Source of the DNA: Juglans regia
Lineage: Eukaryota > Streptophyta > Magnoliopsida > Fagales > Juglandaceae
Assembly: GCF_001411555.2 (NCBI RefSeq)
Contig: NC_049912.1
Span: forward strand, 2,993,001 to 3,057,000
Direction: 5' to 3'
Length of the DNA: 64,000 bases
Below are positions 45,427 through 56,518 of the stretch, piece by piece (the first letter of the stretch is position 1; the number at the start of each line of letters is the position of its first letter). The notes under the pieces are model-generated. The model was not told the DNA's origin. It was given only the letters and a program-made list of their open reading frames with translations, and made no database searches. The translations under genes were made by a program, and so were the position numbers.

Positions 45427-46422
45427 ATGGGTCTGACAGGTTTTGTTGAAGGAGGCATAGCTTCAATTGTTGCAGGCTGTGCCACCCACCCTATGGACCT
45501 AATCAAGGTCCGAATGCAGCTCCAGGGCGAAACCAGCGCCCCAAAACCGACTCCGTACCCTGCCGTTCAAACTCTCCGCCCCGCTCTTGCCTTCCGCAAC
45601 ACTACACAGTCTACACTCACTGCTCCGGAGTCGATTCGCGTGCCTGTTCCGACACCGCAAGTGGCGCGTGCGGGCCCAATCGCCGTCGGTGTCCGTATCC
45701 TCCAACAGGAAGGTGTCGGTGCTTTGTTCTCGGGCGTCTCCGCCACCATCCTCCGCCAGACTCTCTACTCGACGACCCGAATGGGCCTCTACGACATCCT
45801 GAAAAAGAAGTGGACCGATCCAAACTCCGGCACCTTGCCGCTCGCGAGCAAGATATCCGCAGGCCTCATAGCTGGTGCAGTCGGCGCGGCAGTGGGCAAC
45901 CCGGCCGACGTGGCCATGGTCCGCATGCAAGCCGATGGGCGGCTCCCCTTGGCTCAGCGCCGCAACTACACGAGCGTGGTTGACGCCATAAACCGCATGG
46001 CACGCCAGGAAGGGATTGCCAGCCTGTGGCGCGGTTCGTCCATGACGATAAACCGCGCCATGTTGGTCACAGCCTCACAACTCGCTTCGTACGACCAGAT
46101 CAAGGAGATGATACTGGAAAAGAGGGTGATGAAGGACGGGCTGGGAACCCACGTAACAGCGAGCTTCTCAGCGGGATTCGTGGCGGCAGTGGCGTCGAAC
46201 CCGGTGGACGTGATAAAGACGAGGGTGATGAACATGAAGGTGGAGGCAGGGGTGGAAGCTCCGTACTCGGGCGCTCTGGACTGCGCGTTGAAGACCGTGC
46301 GCGCGGAGGGGCCATTGGCACTGTACAAGGGGTTTGTGCCGACCATTTCAAGACAGGGACCTTTCACTGTTGTGCTGTTTGTGACGCTCGAGCAGGTTCG
46401 CAAGCTGCTCAAGGATTTCTGA
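45427..46422 (+). CDS. DIC: Mitochondrial dicarboxylate carrier / UCP5-like, intronless
   Basis: 331-residue mitochondrial carrier family protein. The open frame runs further upstream only through a TTG codon; the first ATG is at 45427 (MGLTGFVEGGIASIVAGC). It has three carrier repeats, each with PX[DE]XX[KR]: PMDLIKVRMQ near 22, PADVAMVRMQ near 159 and PVDVIKTRVM near 259. A hydrophilic insert follows the first signature (about 33-75, rich in Pro and Thr), as in plant DIC/UCP4-6 proteins. The second motifs of the repeats are recognisable (GALFSGVSATILRQ, ASLWRGSSMTINRA, LALYKGFVPTISRQGP). The family exchanges dicarboxylates such as malate and oxaloacetate for phosphate or sulfate across the inner membrane. 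Lack of introns is normal for this subgroup. The 3' flank ends about 520 bp before a copia insertion. Confidence 0.93.
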   Translation: MGLTGFVEGGIASIVAGCATHPMDLIKVRMQLQGETSAPKPTPYPAVQTLRPALAFRNTTQSTLTAPESIRVPVPTPQVARAGPIAVGVRILQQEGVGALFSGVSATILRQTLYSTTRMGLYDILKKKWTDPNSGTLPLASKISAGLIAGAVGAAVGNPADVAMVRMQADGRLPLAQRRNYTSVVDAINRMARQEGIASLWRGSSMTINRAMLVTASQLASYDQIKEMILEKRVMKDGLGTHVTASFSAGFVAAVASNPVDVIKTRVMNMKVEAGVEAPYSGALDCALKTVRAEGPLALYKGFVPTISRQGPFTVVLFVTLEQVRKLLKDF

Positions 46423-46940
46423 TACCACGAAGATATTTAGGATCAAAATTGAATTCCAGTTTCTCTCTTCTCTAAGATCGTCTTCCACCAATACAAAAAA
46501 TAAAAAAAGAAAATACAAATTTATGATCTAGAGTGTGTGACAGAGATGAACAGGAACTATTGTTTATTAAATTGAGGATTAACATTTACAATGAGTTTTT
46601 TAATATTTTTATTAATTAATTTTTAAAAAGACAAACAGCATAAAAATCACCGAATGCATTGTCACTCGATCCAACTTGGCCACCCAAGAAAAAAGGTCTT
46701 GGGTCAGACATGTTTCAAGTCCCATGCGATAAACTGGTGCAGGTAGGCGTCACGAAAGAATGAACTTTAAACAACCGCACCCAAAAATCTCCAACAAAAG
46801 AAACGCAAAAGATGATAATTAACGTAGATTCACATGTGCAAAACTTATTACCCTTACAAAATAATTCATCAAAAAGCCTAGATTCCATAAACCACGACTC
46901 CCAACCATGTCAATGATTTTTCACATGCTTTGTTAAGTAG
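46423..46940. other. 3' flank of the carrier gene
   Basis: Non-coding. A polyadenylation region is expected in the first few hundred bases. It ends at the AGTAG target duplication of the copia element. Nothing else seen. Confidence 0.6.
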
Positions 46941-47259
46941 TGTTAATGATCAAATTCCTGCTGAAACTAATGACAAAGGAATACGTAAATGATTGTCATG
47001 CACAGTACTCCTATCTGCACTATTTGTTGCGTCCACCTACTGAGAGCATCATCTACTTTGCTGCTGCTACGTACATGCGCCGCTCCACTAGTTGTTCTCT
47101 GCTCCCTACTGCGTACATAGCTTGCTGCTACAACTCTGATATGCCGCTCAATCATCAAATTCCTTATTCTTGTCTGTACATAGTCGTATAAAAGGAGTCC
47201 TTGTAAACATTTTAAATTAATAAGAACAGAGTATATTTTCAATATTGTCTTCTTCAACA
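46941..47259 (+). repeat. Copia 5' LTR
   Basis: 319 bp, starts TGTTAATGATCAAATTCC and ends CTTCTTCAACA (TG...CA). It holds a TATA box GTATAAAAGG (about 47187) followed by the probable R/U5 part. Confidence 0.93.
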
Positions 47260-47273
47260 TGGTATCAAGAGCC
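47260..47273 (+). promoter_or_regulatory. Copia primer-binding site
   Basis: TGGTATCAAGAGCC directly after the LTR; it matches the 3' end of initiator tRNA-Met with one inserted base. Confidence 0.85.
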
Positions 47274-47291
47274 CTAATGGACTAAACGTCC

Positions 47292-48427
47292 ATGGCCTCC
47301 ACATCTGATTCTTCTTCTTCTTCTTCTTCCACCCTTCCCCACCCAAATCTCTCTCACATCATTTCTGTCAAGCTCACCCCTAAAAACTATTTGTTATGAA
47401 AGGTCCAACTTGTACCTTACCTTCGTGGCCAACGCCTCTTTAAATATGTCGATAGTTCTTGTCCACCACCCAAACAACTACTCGACAAAACCACAACTCC
47501 AAATCCAGAATATGAAATTTGGTTGCAGCAAGATCAGCTAGTAATGTCAACCCTCATTTCCTCCCTTTCCGAACCACTAATAGCTCAAGTGGTTGGCTGT
47601 CCTTCTGGTCAAGCAGTTTGGCACTCTCTTGATTCAACTTTTGCGTTTGTTTCACAAGCTAGAGTCATGCAAACCCAGTTGCAGTTAGCTTCCCTCAAGA
47701 AAGGAGTTGATTCCATCTCCACCTATTTTCGGCGTGCCAAAACCTTAGCCTACACTTTGGCCTCTACTAGTCACCCCTACCTCCAGCTGAATTTGTTCCC
47801 TACCTACTCGCTGGTCTAGGATTAGAGTATGATGTCATTGTATCCTTTGTTACAACCCGTCTAGAGCCTATTACCCCTGAGGAGTTACTTGGGCATTTGC
47901 TTGCCCATGAAACTCGGTTACTCCACCATCCGGATACTAGTTTATTTACAAATGATGCATCCACTAACTTTACAGTCAAATCTCATTACCCTTAGCGAGG
48001 TCGTGGCCAGTATCGTGGTCGTAACACCACTCGGGGGCGTGGTAGTGGTGGTCGATATAATTCAAATCGATCTCATGGTGGTTTTTCAAGTAACAATGGT
48101 CCAAATAATTCATATTCTGCTGATAATCACCTCATTTGTCAGGTGTGCAACAGGCAAGGTCATTCTGCTCTAGCCTGCCTTTATCGATTCAACCAAGCAT
48201 ACACTGCTTCTCCCACTACAACATCAAACTTCACTAACTACATTTCAAATACAAGCTGGTACCCAAACACAGCCGCAACCCACCACATTACAAGTGACGT
48301 TGACAAATTGAACTTGCAAGCTACTTCATATCATGGAGATAACCAACTGCGTGTTGGTGATGGTTCTACCATCCCCATTTCCCACACTAGTTCAAGCTCT
48401 CTCCCCATTTCACATTCTGATTTTTTT
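47292..48427 (+). pseudogene. Copia gag and start of pol, degenerate
   Basis: From the ATG at 47292 the reading is gag-like (LTPKNYLL, then a stop where Trp is usual, VQLVPYLRGQRLF, GCPSGQAVWHSLDSTFA). After a frame shift it gives LLAGLGLEYDVIV, another stop, an RG-rich stretch and the zinc knuckle CQVCNRQGHSALAC. It continues to the protease region with WYPNTAATHHIT in place of the usual WYPDSGA...HHIT, so the catalytic Asp-Ser-Gly is lost. It breaks at the Mutator-like insert. Confidence 0.88.
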
Positions 48428-48436
48428 TTAAATAAA

Positions 48437-49421
48437 GAAAAAAGCTAAATGCAATCGCTTTGTGTAAACGCGGTGTAAACATCGGCTGATGTGGCAAAAA
48501 ATGGAAATTCCCCGTTTAGTGATCCCTCCTTCCATTTCCCTCCCTCTCTTTCATTGCCCTCGAGTTCTTAGCTCTCTGAAGATGAAACAAAAAGAGAAAA
48601 TACAGAACCAATGTCTTACCTCTCTAAAGACAATCATGGAAGATTTCGAGAAGAATGTCTCTACTACAGAATCAATGGAGGCTGAAAATACCATAGGTTG
48701 CTCCGATTCTTCCAAAATCCTCCATCTGCTTCGTATGTTCCTTGCAATATAGCAGTGCAGAGTCTTCAAGTCTTTTTCTCCTCTGATTTATTTCTGAGTT
48801 ACCAAAAATATGGTTATAATTATCTACTCTTTTTTTGTTTTTCCTTCATTTCAATGTTTGTTTGATTTTTGGTGGTGGGTTTTCTGAGTATATGGATTTT
48901 TGGTAGTGGGTTTTCTAGGTTTTCCTTCATTTCCATTTTGGTGCCTCCTTTACCTGCTGCAAAAATACTTGGAAGACTCAAAATCTGGGACCCAGTCAGC
49001 TAAAAGCCAGATCCCAAAAAGTAACCAAATACAACCTCCAATTGACATATATCCTAGAATATTGTCTGTTGATGAAGAAGGAAAATCCATGTCACTGGCT
49101 CCTGAAAAGAGTATTCAGCTTGCGAGAAAAGCTCTCTCTCAAGATCTGCCAAAATTAACTAAGCCACCAAGGGAAGATTTAAGAATGGAAGCAGAAAATA
49201 CAAATCAAGTTGGCAACTGAAACCCAGACGAGCAGGAAGACAAAGATTTAGAGGAACACGAGCTCTGTTTCAGTGTTTTTATTTGGATTTTTTTCTCTCA
49301 TTTGGTTTCGTGCAGGCGTGATCTTTGGTTTTTTTTTTTTTGTTTTGTTTATATATTTTATTTGACGTGGCCTCAGCGACTCCACACCATTTGCATGAGC
49401 CGACTGTACGTAGAAGAATTG
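48437..49421. mobile_element. Mutator-like insert carrying gene-like fragments (Pack-MULE candidate)
   Basis: 985 bp inserted in the copia pol. Both sides carry TTAAATAAA (48428-48436 and 49422-49430), a perfect 9-bp duplication, the Mutator hallmark. The copia reading SDFFLNK on the left continues as LNKMLCAPSF on the right, proving the junctions. The ends are weakly inverted: left ...ATCGGCTGATGTGGCA, right (reversed) ...GTCGCTGAGGCCACGTCA, within about 60 bp. Inside are two open pieces unlike transposase: 48573-48735 (KMKQKEKIQNQCLTSLKTIM..., ending KILHLLR before a GTATGT donor-like site) and about 48958-49220 (KYLEDSKSG..., IDIYPRILSVDEEGKSMSLA...). These look like exons of an unidentified host gene with an intron. 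No transposase is present, so it is non-autonomous. Confidence 0.75.
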
Positions 49422-49430
49422 TTAAATAAA

Positions 49431-52320
49431 ATGCTTTGTGCTCCATCATTTCAGAAAAATCTCATTTCTGTTAGAGAATTTTGTATCGACAATAATGTCT
49501 ATTTTGAATTTTTCTCTGATTCATTGTGTCAAGGATCGCAAATCGGGGACCCTTCTACTCCACGGGACAACAAATAATGGACTATATAGCTTTTCATCAC
49601 CTTCTGTTCTACCTCATGCACTGACCAGCTCCATTTCTTCATGGCATTCACGCCTAGGCCATCCCTCCTTCAAGATAGCTCGCCTTATTTTACAGCAACA
49701 TGGCTTATCATATGATCCTACTCAGCTTCCTTTATTTTGTAATGCTTGCGCACAAACAAAATCTCATCGACTTCCTGCTTATGCTAGGCCACATAAATCT
49801 GTTAATACCTTTTCAGTTAATATTTTTAGATTTATGGGGACATTCTCCTCATGTATCAGTTGATGACTATCAATATTATGTTACTTTTGTTGATGATTTT
49901 TCTCGTTTTACTTGGATTTTTCCTTTGAAATCAAAGTCTCAAGCATTTGGTATTTTCCTTAAATTTAAAGCTCATGTTGAACTCCAATTTAACACAAAAA
50001 TCCAACAATTCCAATCTGATTGGGGAGGTCAATTTCGGCCTTTTTCTAATTAGCTCTCACCTTGTGGCATTTTGCAACGTATAACATGTCCCCACACTCA
50101 TACACAAAATGGCATTGTTGAACGAAAACACTGTTACATAGTTGACACGAGTTTGGCTCTCCTTGCACATGCATCGGTTCCTTTAAAATTTTGGTCTCCT
50201 GCCTTTATTCATGCAATTTATTTAATCAATATTTTACCATCTCCTTCTCTAGATAAATCATCTCCTTTCTTACTTCTGCATCAAAAGGAACCAGATTACA
50301 AGTCACTTAAGTCCTTCGGTTGTGAATGTTGGCCTCTCACCACTTCCTATAACAAACACAAGTTTGACTACCAAGCTGTGTCTAGTGTTTTTCTGGGTCT
50401 AAGTCCTCATCACAAAGGGTATGTATGTTATCACATCCTAATAGGTTGCATTTACATGTCCAAAGATGTAAAGTTCAATGAAATGCTTTACCCGTTTGCT
50501 CACCTTTCTTTACCCAAGCCAGTCACGGAACCCACGCACATAGCTTTACCATTATTCAACATTCCTCCACAACTTCCATCTTCACAATCCTCTTTCTACA
50601 TTTTAGGACCTCATCCCTTTGTTACTCATGAATCATCAACTTCACAAAGTTCTTCTTCTCTAGACTTGCAATAACCTGCACCTTCAATAGTCACTCGATC
50701 ACGCACTGGTTCACTCCGTCCATGGCAATTTCATGATGGTACCATTAGATGGCCTCCACCAAGAGCACTTCTCAAAGACACCAGTTCCATCCCTGAACTC
50801 CTTCTTGCCTCTCTATTGCTCAATAATACAAGGAATGGTGTGAGGCCATGTCAAAAGAATTCAATGCACTACTTGCAAACAATACATGATCCTTAGTTCC
50901 AGCCAACCAAACTTCTAACATCGTGACTTGCAAATGGGTGTTTTGCACAAAGAGATTGGCTGACGACACTATTGAGCGACGGAAGACTCGCTTAGTCGTC
51001 AAGGGATTTTTGCAACAATCTGGAATTAACTTCAATGATACATTTAGCCTAGTTGTTAAGACAACAACAGTTCGCCTTGTGATTGCACTTGTTGTTTCCA
51101 AAAGATTGACTATTCGGCAATATGATGTCCAAAATGCATTTTTGCATGGACCCTTACAAGAGACAGTATTTATGTCTCAATCCCTGGCTTCACTCACCCT
51201 CAATTTCCCTCTCATGTATGCAGGTTGAATAAGGCTATTTACGGATTTCGACAATCACCTCGTGCGTGGTACTCATGCCTTAGTTGCCGTTTAGTTGATC
51301 TCGGGTTCACTATCTCTACGGTTGATTCATCTTTATTTATTTGCAACAATGGTGCCACCCATTTGTTTGTTCTTGTATATGTTGATGATCTATTAGTCAC
51401 TGGTTCCTCACAACAGGCCATACAACTCCTCGTTAAAGCTCTGTGTTGATTTCCTAATCACCGACCTTGGTAAATTGCATTTCTTCCTTGGTGTCGAAGC
51501 TTCCTACACTCCGAGTGGTCTAATTCTCACCCAACAAAAGTATATACTTGATTTGCTCAGTAAAACAAATATGCTCCTTGCCAAGCCCGTAAAATCCCCT
51601 ATGGTCACCTTTGAGAAGTTAAGTGCTTTTACTAAAAATATTTTTGAAAATCTCACTCTATATCGTAGCACAATAGGATCACTTCAATATTTGTCTTTCA
51701 CTAGACCAGATTTGGATTTTGATGTGAGCAAAGTATGCTAGTTCATGCATACACCCTGAGTCCCTCGTTGACAAGCCGAAAACGAATTTTACAGTATCTT
51801 AAACATACTTCCCATGTTGGCTTACAAATTTCTCCCTCTTCCACAACAAATCTTGTGGCCTTTAGCGACACTGATTGGACTAGATGTCCAGACGATCGGC
51901 GATCTACCAGTGGGTATTGTGTCTTCCTTGGTAGCAATCTCATTTCGTGGTCCTCAAAGAAGCAACCAATCGTAGCACGCTTGTCCACCGAAGCTGAATT
52001 CAAGGTTGTTGTCAATGCAACTGCAAAAATAGCATGGCTACAACATTATTGCCGCGATCTTGATGTTAAATTTTGCATTGCACCATTGCTTTACTGTGAT
52101 AACTTGAGTGCCACTTATCTATCTTCCAACCCTATTTTCCATGCTAGAATTAAGCATGTGGAAATTGATTTCCACTTTGTTAGAGATGGGGTCCTTAACA
52201 AGTCATTAAATGTTGTCTTCATTTCTAAAAAAGACGAGCTTGCAGATATACTCACCAAACCCTTATCAACAGCTCGTTTCCTTAGTTTAAGTTCAAGTCT
52301 TTGTCTTCAACATACGCCGC
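49431..52320 (+). pseudogene. Copia pol, degenerate
   Basis: In shifting frames: GAG-pre-integrase (WHSRLGHPSFKIARL, CNACAQTKSHRL); integrase with LDLWGHSP, FQSDWGGQFRPF and NGIVERKH (D, D and E all present); RT (CKWVFCTKRLADDTIERR, QYDVQNAFLHGPL, YVDDLLVTGSS); and RNase H (FSDTDWTRCPDDRRSTSGYC, STEAEFKVV, KHVEIDFHFVRD, ADILTKPL). Stops include TAA/TAG near 50048 and others at 50671 and 51447, plus several frame shifts. Confidence 0.92.
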
Positions 52321-52322
52321 TT

Positions 52323-52335
52323 GACTTGAGGGGGA
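52323..52335 (+). promoter_or_regulatory. Copia polypurine tract
   Basis: GACTTGAGGGGGA immediately before the 3' LTR. Confidence 0.8.
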
Positions 52336-52644
52336 TGTTAAGGATCAAATTCCTGTTGCAACCATTGAAAGAGGAATCACGTAAATGATTGTCATGCCCG
52401 TTACTTCTATCTGCACTATCTGCTACATCCACCTACTGAGAGCATCATCTACTCTGCTGCTGCTACATACATGCATCGCTCCACTAGTTGTTCTCTTACA
52501 TAGATTGATGCTACAACTCTGACACGCTGCTCCACTCATCCAATTCCTTATTCTTGTATGTACATAGTCCTATAAAATGAGTCTTTGTAATACATTTTAA
52601 ATTAATGAGAACAGAGCATATTTTCAATATTTTCTTCTTCAACA
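52336..52644 (+). repeat. Copia 3' LTR
   Basis: 309 bp, starts TGTTAAGGATCAAATTCC and ends TTCTTCTTCAACA. It is homologous to the 5' LTR throughout, but lacks about 15 bp (after GTTGTTCTC) and has scattered substitutions. Confidence 0.93.
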
Positions 52645-52903
52645 AGTAGATATATCCCATAAACAGTAGTTTTAAACCTTTATAAGCATTTACGATACAA
52701 ATTTTGGAGTGTTGTCTAAAAGCTCAAAAATCGCATATCAAACAGGGCCAGCCAGATATCTCATCTCCTGCAGTGCCTCAACAACCACAGCATTTCTCTC
52801 TCCCCCAATTCTTTTTTTTTTTTTGATAAGTAATAAGTTATTTTATTGATATGAAAGAGGCATAGCCCAGGTACACTAGAAGTATACATGTGAATACACC
52901 AAT

Positions 52904-55900
52904 TTAGTGACTAGAAACAGTTACAAGGAAATCATGAAAACTAAGACCATTCAAATCAAGAGCAATGGCCCACACAAACAAGGTCTTCCAGAAAAAGTTC
53001 CTAAACTCTTCCAAAGAGCGTTCATGATCCTCAAAAAGTCTCTCATTACGTTCGTTCCAAATACACCAGAAAATACATATAGGAACCATCTTCCACACTG
53101 CTGCAATTTGTGCTGTTCCTGAGATCCCATTCCAGCTTGCTAACAAGTCAACCACCCTACCCGGCATCCCCCATGCTAATCCCATTCTACTGAAAAAATT
53201 AGTCCAGATATCTCGAGCAAACTCACAATGAAGAAGTAAATGGTCCACCGTTTCCCCACTTTTTTTGCACAAACAGCACCAGTCCATAATAATGAGGCCA
53301 CGTCTTCTAAGATTATCAAAGGTCAGAATCTTCCCTAGAGCTGCCGTCCACACAAAAAATGCAGCCTTTGTCGGTGCTTTAGTCCTCCAAATATTCTTCC
53401 AAGGGAAAATATGCCTTTGGTGCATATTAATGGATTCATAAAAAGAGCTTACCGAAAATTTCCCTTTCCTAGAGGGGCACCAAACCATCGTATCTTCCAA
53501 AGTGGCAGCAGTGGTAATGTTGTACAGCATGCTCAGAAATCCCACCAGCTCATTCACTTCCCAATCGTGTGCATCCCGAGTGAGGTTGATAGTCCACTCC
53601 TGTGTGCCTTGGTTAAGAACCCGCAAGTCAGCCACCATAGCTTCTTTTTCCCGTGCAATTCTGAAAATCATAGGATAAGCATCCTTCAAGGCCGTGTTTC
53701 CCAACCACACATCTTGCCAAAAGCTGATCCTACTACCATCCCCCAAACGCAAACGAGTGTTACTAGCAAAAGAGCCCCATCCTTTTCGAATAAACTTCCA
53801 TAGCCCCACTCCATATGTCCCCCTACCCTCTTTAGAACACCAACCCCCTCTTTCACTTCCATACTTCATATCCACCACCCCTTTCCATAAAGCCCCCCTC
53901 TCATGGTTATAACGCCATAACCATTTCCCTAGTAGTGCCTTATTGAACGCCCTCACATTCCGGACCCCCAACCCACCGTCTCTCAAAGGGGAACATACCT
54001 TTTCCCACCCTACTAGATGGAACTTACGCTCATCTCCTAACCCACTCCACAAAAAATCCCGTTGAAGTTTCTCTATTCTAGAAGCAATACTTGCGGGGAG
54101 GGGAAATAAAGATAAGTAATAAGTAGGGAGATTGGATAAGGTACTCTTCATAAGTGTGATTCGCCCCCCTTTAGAGAGATACAACCTTTTCCACCCGGCC
54201 AACCTACGCTCAAATTTTTCCAGCACCCCTTCCCAAATTGTCTTTGCTTTGAAAGAAGCCCCCAACGGTAAACCAAGGTACTTCAATGGCAACGAAACAA
54301 CCCCACATCCCAAAATATTCGCCAACCCTCTAATATTGCTGACTTCTCCAACCGCAACCATCTCTGTCTTTGCAAGGTTAACCTTCAACCCGGATACCGC
54401 TTCAAAACATAGTAAGATGGCCTTCAAAGATTGTATATGCCCTTCATTTGCCTCACAAAAAAGCAAAGTGTCATCTGCAAACAATAGATGAGAAATAATA
54501 GTGGAACCATGGGTATCTCCCACTGAGAAACCTGAAAAAAATCCTCCTTCTACTGCCGCCGACACCATACGACTTAGAGCCTCCATAACTAAGACAAATA
54601 AAAGAGGTGATAGTGGGTCACCTTGCCGCAGCCCCCTCGAACTATGAAAAAAACCCACGGGATCACCGTTTATCAGAACCGAGAAGTGAACCGATGACAC
54701 ACAGTATCTCATCCACTTCCTCCATTTTTCCCCAAACCCACATCTCCTCAGCATGTACATCAAAAAATCCCAATTTACATGATCATAAGCCTTCTCCATA
54801 TCGAGTTTGCATAAAATACCTGGATCTCCCGACTTGAGCCTGCTGTCCAAACATTCATTAGCTATAAGAACCGAGTCCAAAATTTGTCTCCCCCTCACAA
54901 AAGCATTTTGAGACTTAGAGATAATCTTCTCCATGACCGTGCTCATCCTGTTAGCAAGAGCTTTGGCAAGTATCTTATACACACTGCCCACAAGACTAAT
55001 CGGTCTAAAATCTTGTACCTCTCTTGCACCGGCCTTTTTAGGGACTAGTGCAATAAAAGTAGCATTTAAGCTTTTCTCAAATCTTCCATGACTGAAAAAT
55101 TCCTGAAAAACCAGCATTACGTCCTCTCGCACCACCTCCCAACAAACCTGGAAAAAAGCCATTGTGAATCCATCCGGGCCTGGAGCTTTATCTTTGTTCA
55201 TATTCCTGATTACTTGTTTTACCTCTTCCTCTTCAAATGGTCTCTCCACCCAATCCATACTATATTGGTCAATTACCTCAAAAGCTAGACCATCTATTGT
55301 GGGCCTCCATGGATAAGGTTCCGCTAACAAATGTTCAAAATGCCCTACCACATGTTCTTTTATCTCCCCCTGATCTGAAGATACATCTCCATCTATGCTC
55401 AAAGACTCAATGTAGTTAAACCTCCTATGAGCATTGGCCATGCGATGAAAGAACTTTGTGTTTTTATCCCCCTCCCGAAGCCACAAGGCCCTTGACTTTT
55501 GTCTCCATAAAATTTCTTCCATTAAAGTCAATCTTTCCAATTCAGCAACTACCTGACCTTTTCTGATATTTTCTTCCCCTACACCCTCTAGACCTTGTAA
55601 CTCCTGAAACAAACTCTTCTTTTGTAAAGTTACATCACCAACTACCTGTTCATTCCAAATCTTCAAGTCCTTCTTCAAAGCTTTTAACTTTCCAGCCAGT
55701 ACATAACTCGGATTGCCCTCAAAAAGGTATGAATTCCACCATTGCCTGACCATCTCCACAAATCCATCCATCTTTAACCACATATTCTCAAACTTGAACG
55801 GCCTTCTACCCCCTTGAGTACCGCCACAAGCTAACAATATAGGGAAGTGATCAGAGCATATCCTTGAAAGCCTAGTTTGACTTACATCTGAGTATTGTGT

Positions 55901-56518
55901 CTCCCACGAGGGAGAGATGAGAAATCTATCAAGTCTTGACCAGGCTTGATTATTTGACCAAGTGTAATCGCCTCCCATTAATGGTAAATCCATAAGGCCT
56001 ACCTCAAAAATGAAATCCGAGAAGTCCAACATAGCTTGGTTTTGTCGACCCGCCCCTGAACTTTCGCTGGAAAATCTTGTCACATTAAAATCTCCACCTA
56101 TACACAACGGTACCTCCCACCAAGAACCTAGGCCAGCAAGCTCATCCCAAAGCAACCTCCTCTCGCTGTCCAAATTGGGACCATATACCCCAATAAACGC
56201 CCATAAAAAATTATCTTCTGTGTTTTTAAAAAAACACCCAACCGAAAATTCTCCCACAAACTCATCACTATTTTCCACCACCCTCTTATCCCACATAATC
56301 AAAATTCCACCCGAAGCCCCTTTCGAAGGCAAATATGACCAGCCTACGTATTGACAGCTCCATAAGCTCCGAATAATACTTCTATTGATAATCTTCAACT
56401 TTGTTTCTTGTAAACAGATAATTTCCACTTTCCATTGCCTTAATAGAGCTCTTATTCGCAAACGTTTATTAACCTCATTCAGCCCCCTAACATTCCAACA
56501 CAAAATTCTAGGCTTCAT
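52904..56518 (-). CDS. LINE ORF2: endonuclease and reverse transcriptase
   Basis: 1204 residues. The N-terminus is an APE-type endonuclease (ILCWNVRGLN; E38 in LQETK; GGDFNVTRF; SDHFPILL near 220). The RT domain has KAPGPDGFTMAFFQ, FRPISLVGSVYKILAK, LDMEKAYDHVNW, GLRQGDPLSPLLFVLVMEAL and the catalytic FADDTLLF near 677. The C-terminal zinc-binding zf-RVT region (WRTKAPTKAAFFVW, WCCLCKKSGETVDHLLLHC) follows, with an FWCIWNERNERLFEDH end. No RNase H domain follows, unlike the relic at 1.5-2.8 kb. The product nicks target DNA and copies the RNA in place. The ATG overlaps the ORF1 stop as ATGA. Confidence 0.95.
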   Translation of the reverse strand: MKPRILCWNVRGLNEVNKRLRIRALLRQWKVEIICLQETKLKIINRSIIRSLWSCQYVGWSYLPSKGASGGILIMWDKRVVENSDEFVGEFSVGCFFKNTEDNFLWAFIGVYGPNLDSERRLLWDELAGLGSWWEVPLCIGGDFNVTRFSSESSGAGRQNQAMLDFSDFIFEVGLMDLPLMGGDYTWSNNQAWSRLDRFLISPSWETQYSDVSQTRLSRICSDHFPILLACGGTQGGRRPFKFENMWLKMDGFVEMVRQWWNSYLFEGNPSYVLAGKLKALKKDLKIWNEQVVGDVTLQKKSLFQELQGLEGVGEENIRKGQVVAELERLTLMEEILWRQKSRALWLREGDKNTKFFHRMANAHRRFNYIESLSIDGDVSSDQGEIKEHVVGHFEHLLAEPYPWRPTIDGLAFEVIDQYSMDWVERPFEEEEVKQVIRNMNKDKAPGPDGFTMAFFQVCWEVVREDVMLVFQEFFSHGRFEKSLNATFIALVPKKAGAREVQDFRPISLVGSVYKILAKALANRMSTVMEKIISKSQNAFVRGRQILDSVLIANECLDSRLKSGDPGILCKLDMEKAYDHVNWDFLMYMLRRCGFGEKWRKWMRYCVSSVHFSVLINGDPVGFFHSSRGLRQGDPLSPLLFVLVMEALSRMVSAAVEGGFFSGFSVGDTHGSTIISHLLFADDTLLFCEANEGHIQSLKAILLCFEAVSGLKVNLAKTEMVAVGEVSNIRGLANILGCGVVSLPLKYLGLPLGASFKAKTIWEGVLEKFERRLAGWKRLYLSKGGRITLMKSTLSNLPTYYLSLFPLPASIASRIEKLQRDFLWSGLGDERKFHLVGWEKVCSPLRDGGLGVRNVRAFNKALLGKWLWRYNHERGALWKGVVDMKYGSERGGWCSKEGRGTYGVGLWKFIRKGWGSFASNTRLRLGDGSRISFWQDVWLGNTALKDAYPMIFRIAREKEAMVADLRVLNQGTQEWTINLTRDAHDWEVNELVGFLSMLYNITTAATLEDTMVWCPSRKGKFSVSSFYESINMHQRHIFPWKNIWRTKAPTKAAFFVWTAALGKILTFDNLRRRGLIIMDWCCLCKKSGETVDHLLLHCEFARDIWTNFFSRMGLAWGMPGRVVDLLASWNGISGTAQIAAVWKMVPICIFWCIWNERNERLFEDHERSLEEFRNFFWKTLFVWAIALDLNGLSFHDFLVTVSSH

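Larger units (their letters stand above)
46941..52644 (+). mobile_element. Ty1/copia LTR retrotransposon, structurally complete, coding-dead
   Basis: 5.7-kb element with 5' LTR 46941-47259, PBS at 47260, gag, pol, PPT and 3' LTR 52336-52644, all on the plus strand. Flanking AGTAG copies (46936-46940 and 52645-52649) are the 5-bp target-site duplication. Domain order is gag, protease/GAG-pre-integrase, integrase, RT, RNase H, as in copia. Many stops and frame shifts kill the ORF, and a Mutator-like insert splits it at 48437-49421. By eye the LTRs differ at roughly one position in eight, plus a 15-bp gap, so the insertion is old. Confidence 0.95.

Noticed and set aside
45499..46412. Several open frames antisense or out of frame to the mitochondrial carrier gene
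   Set aside because: They are shadows of the carrier ORF; none has a recognisable domain.
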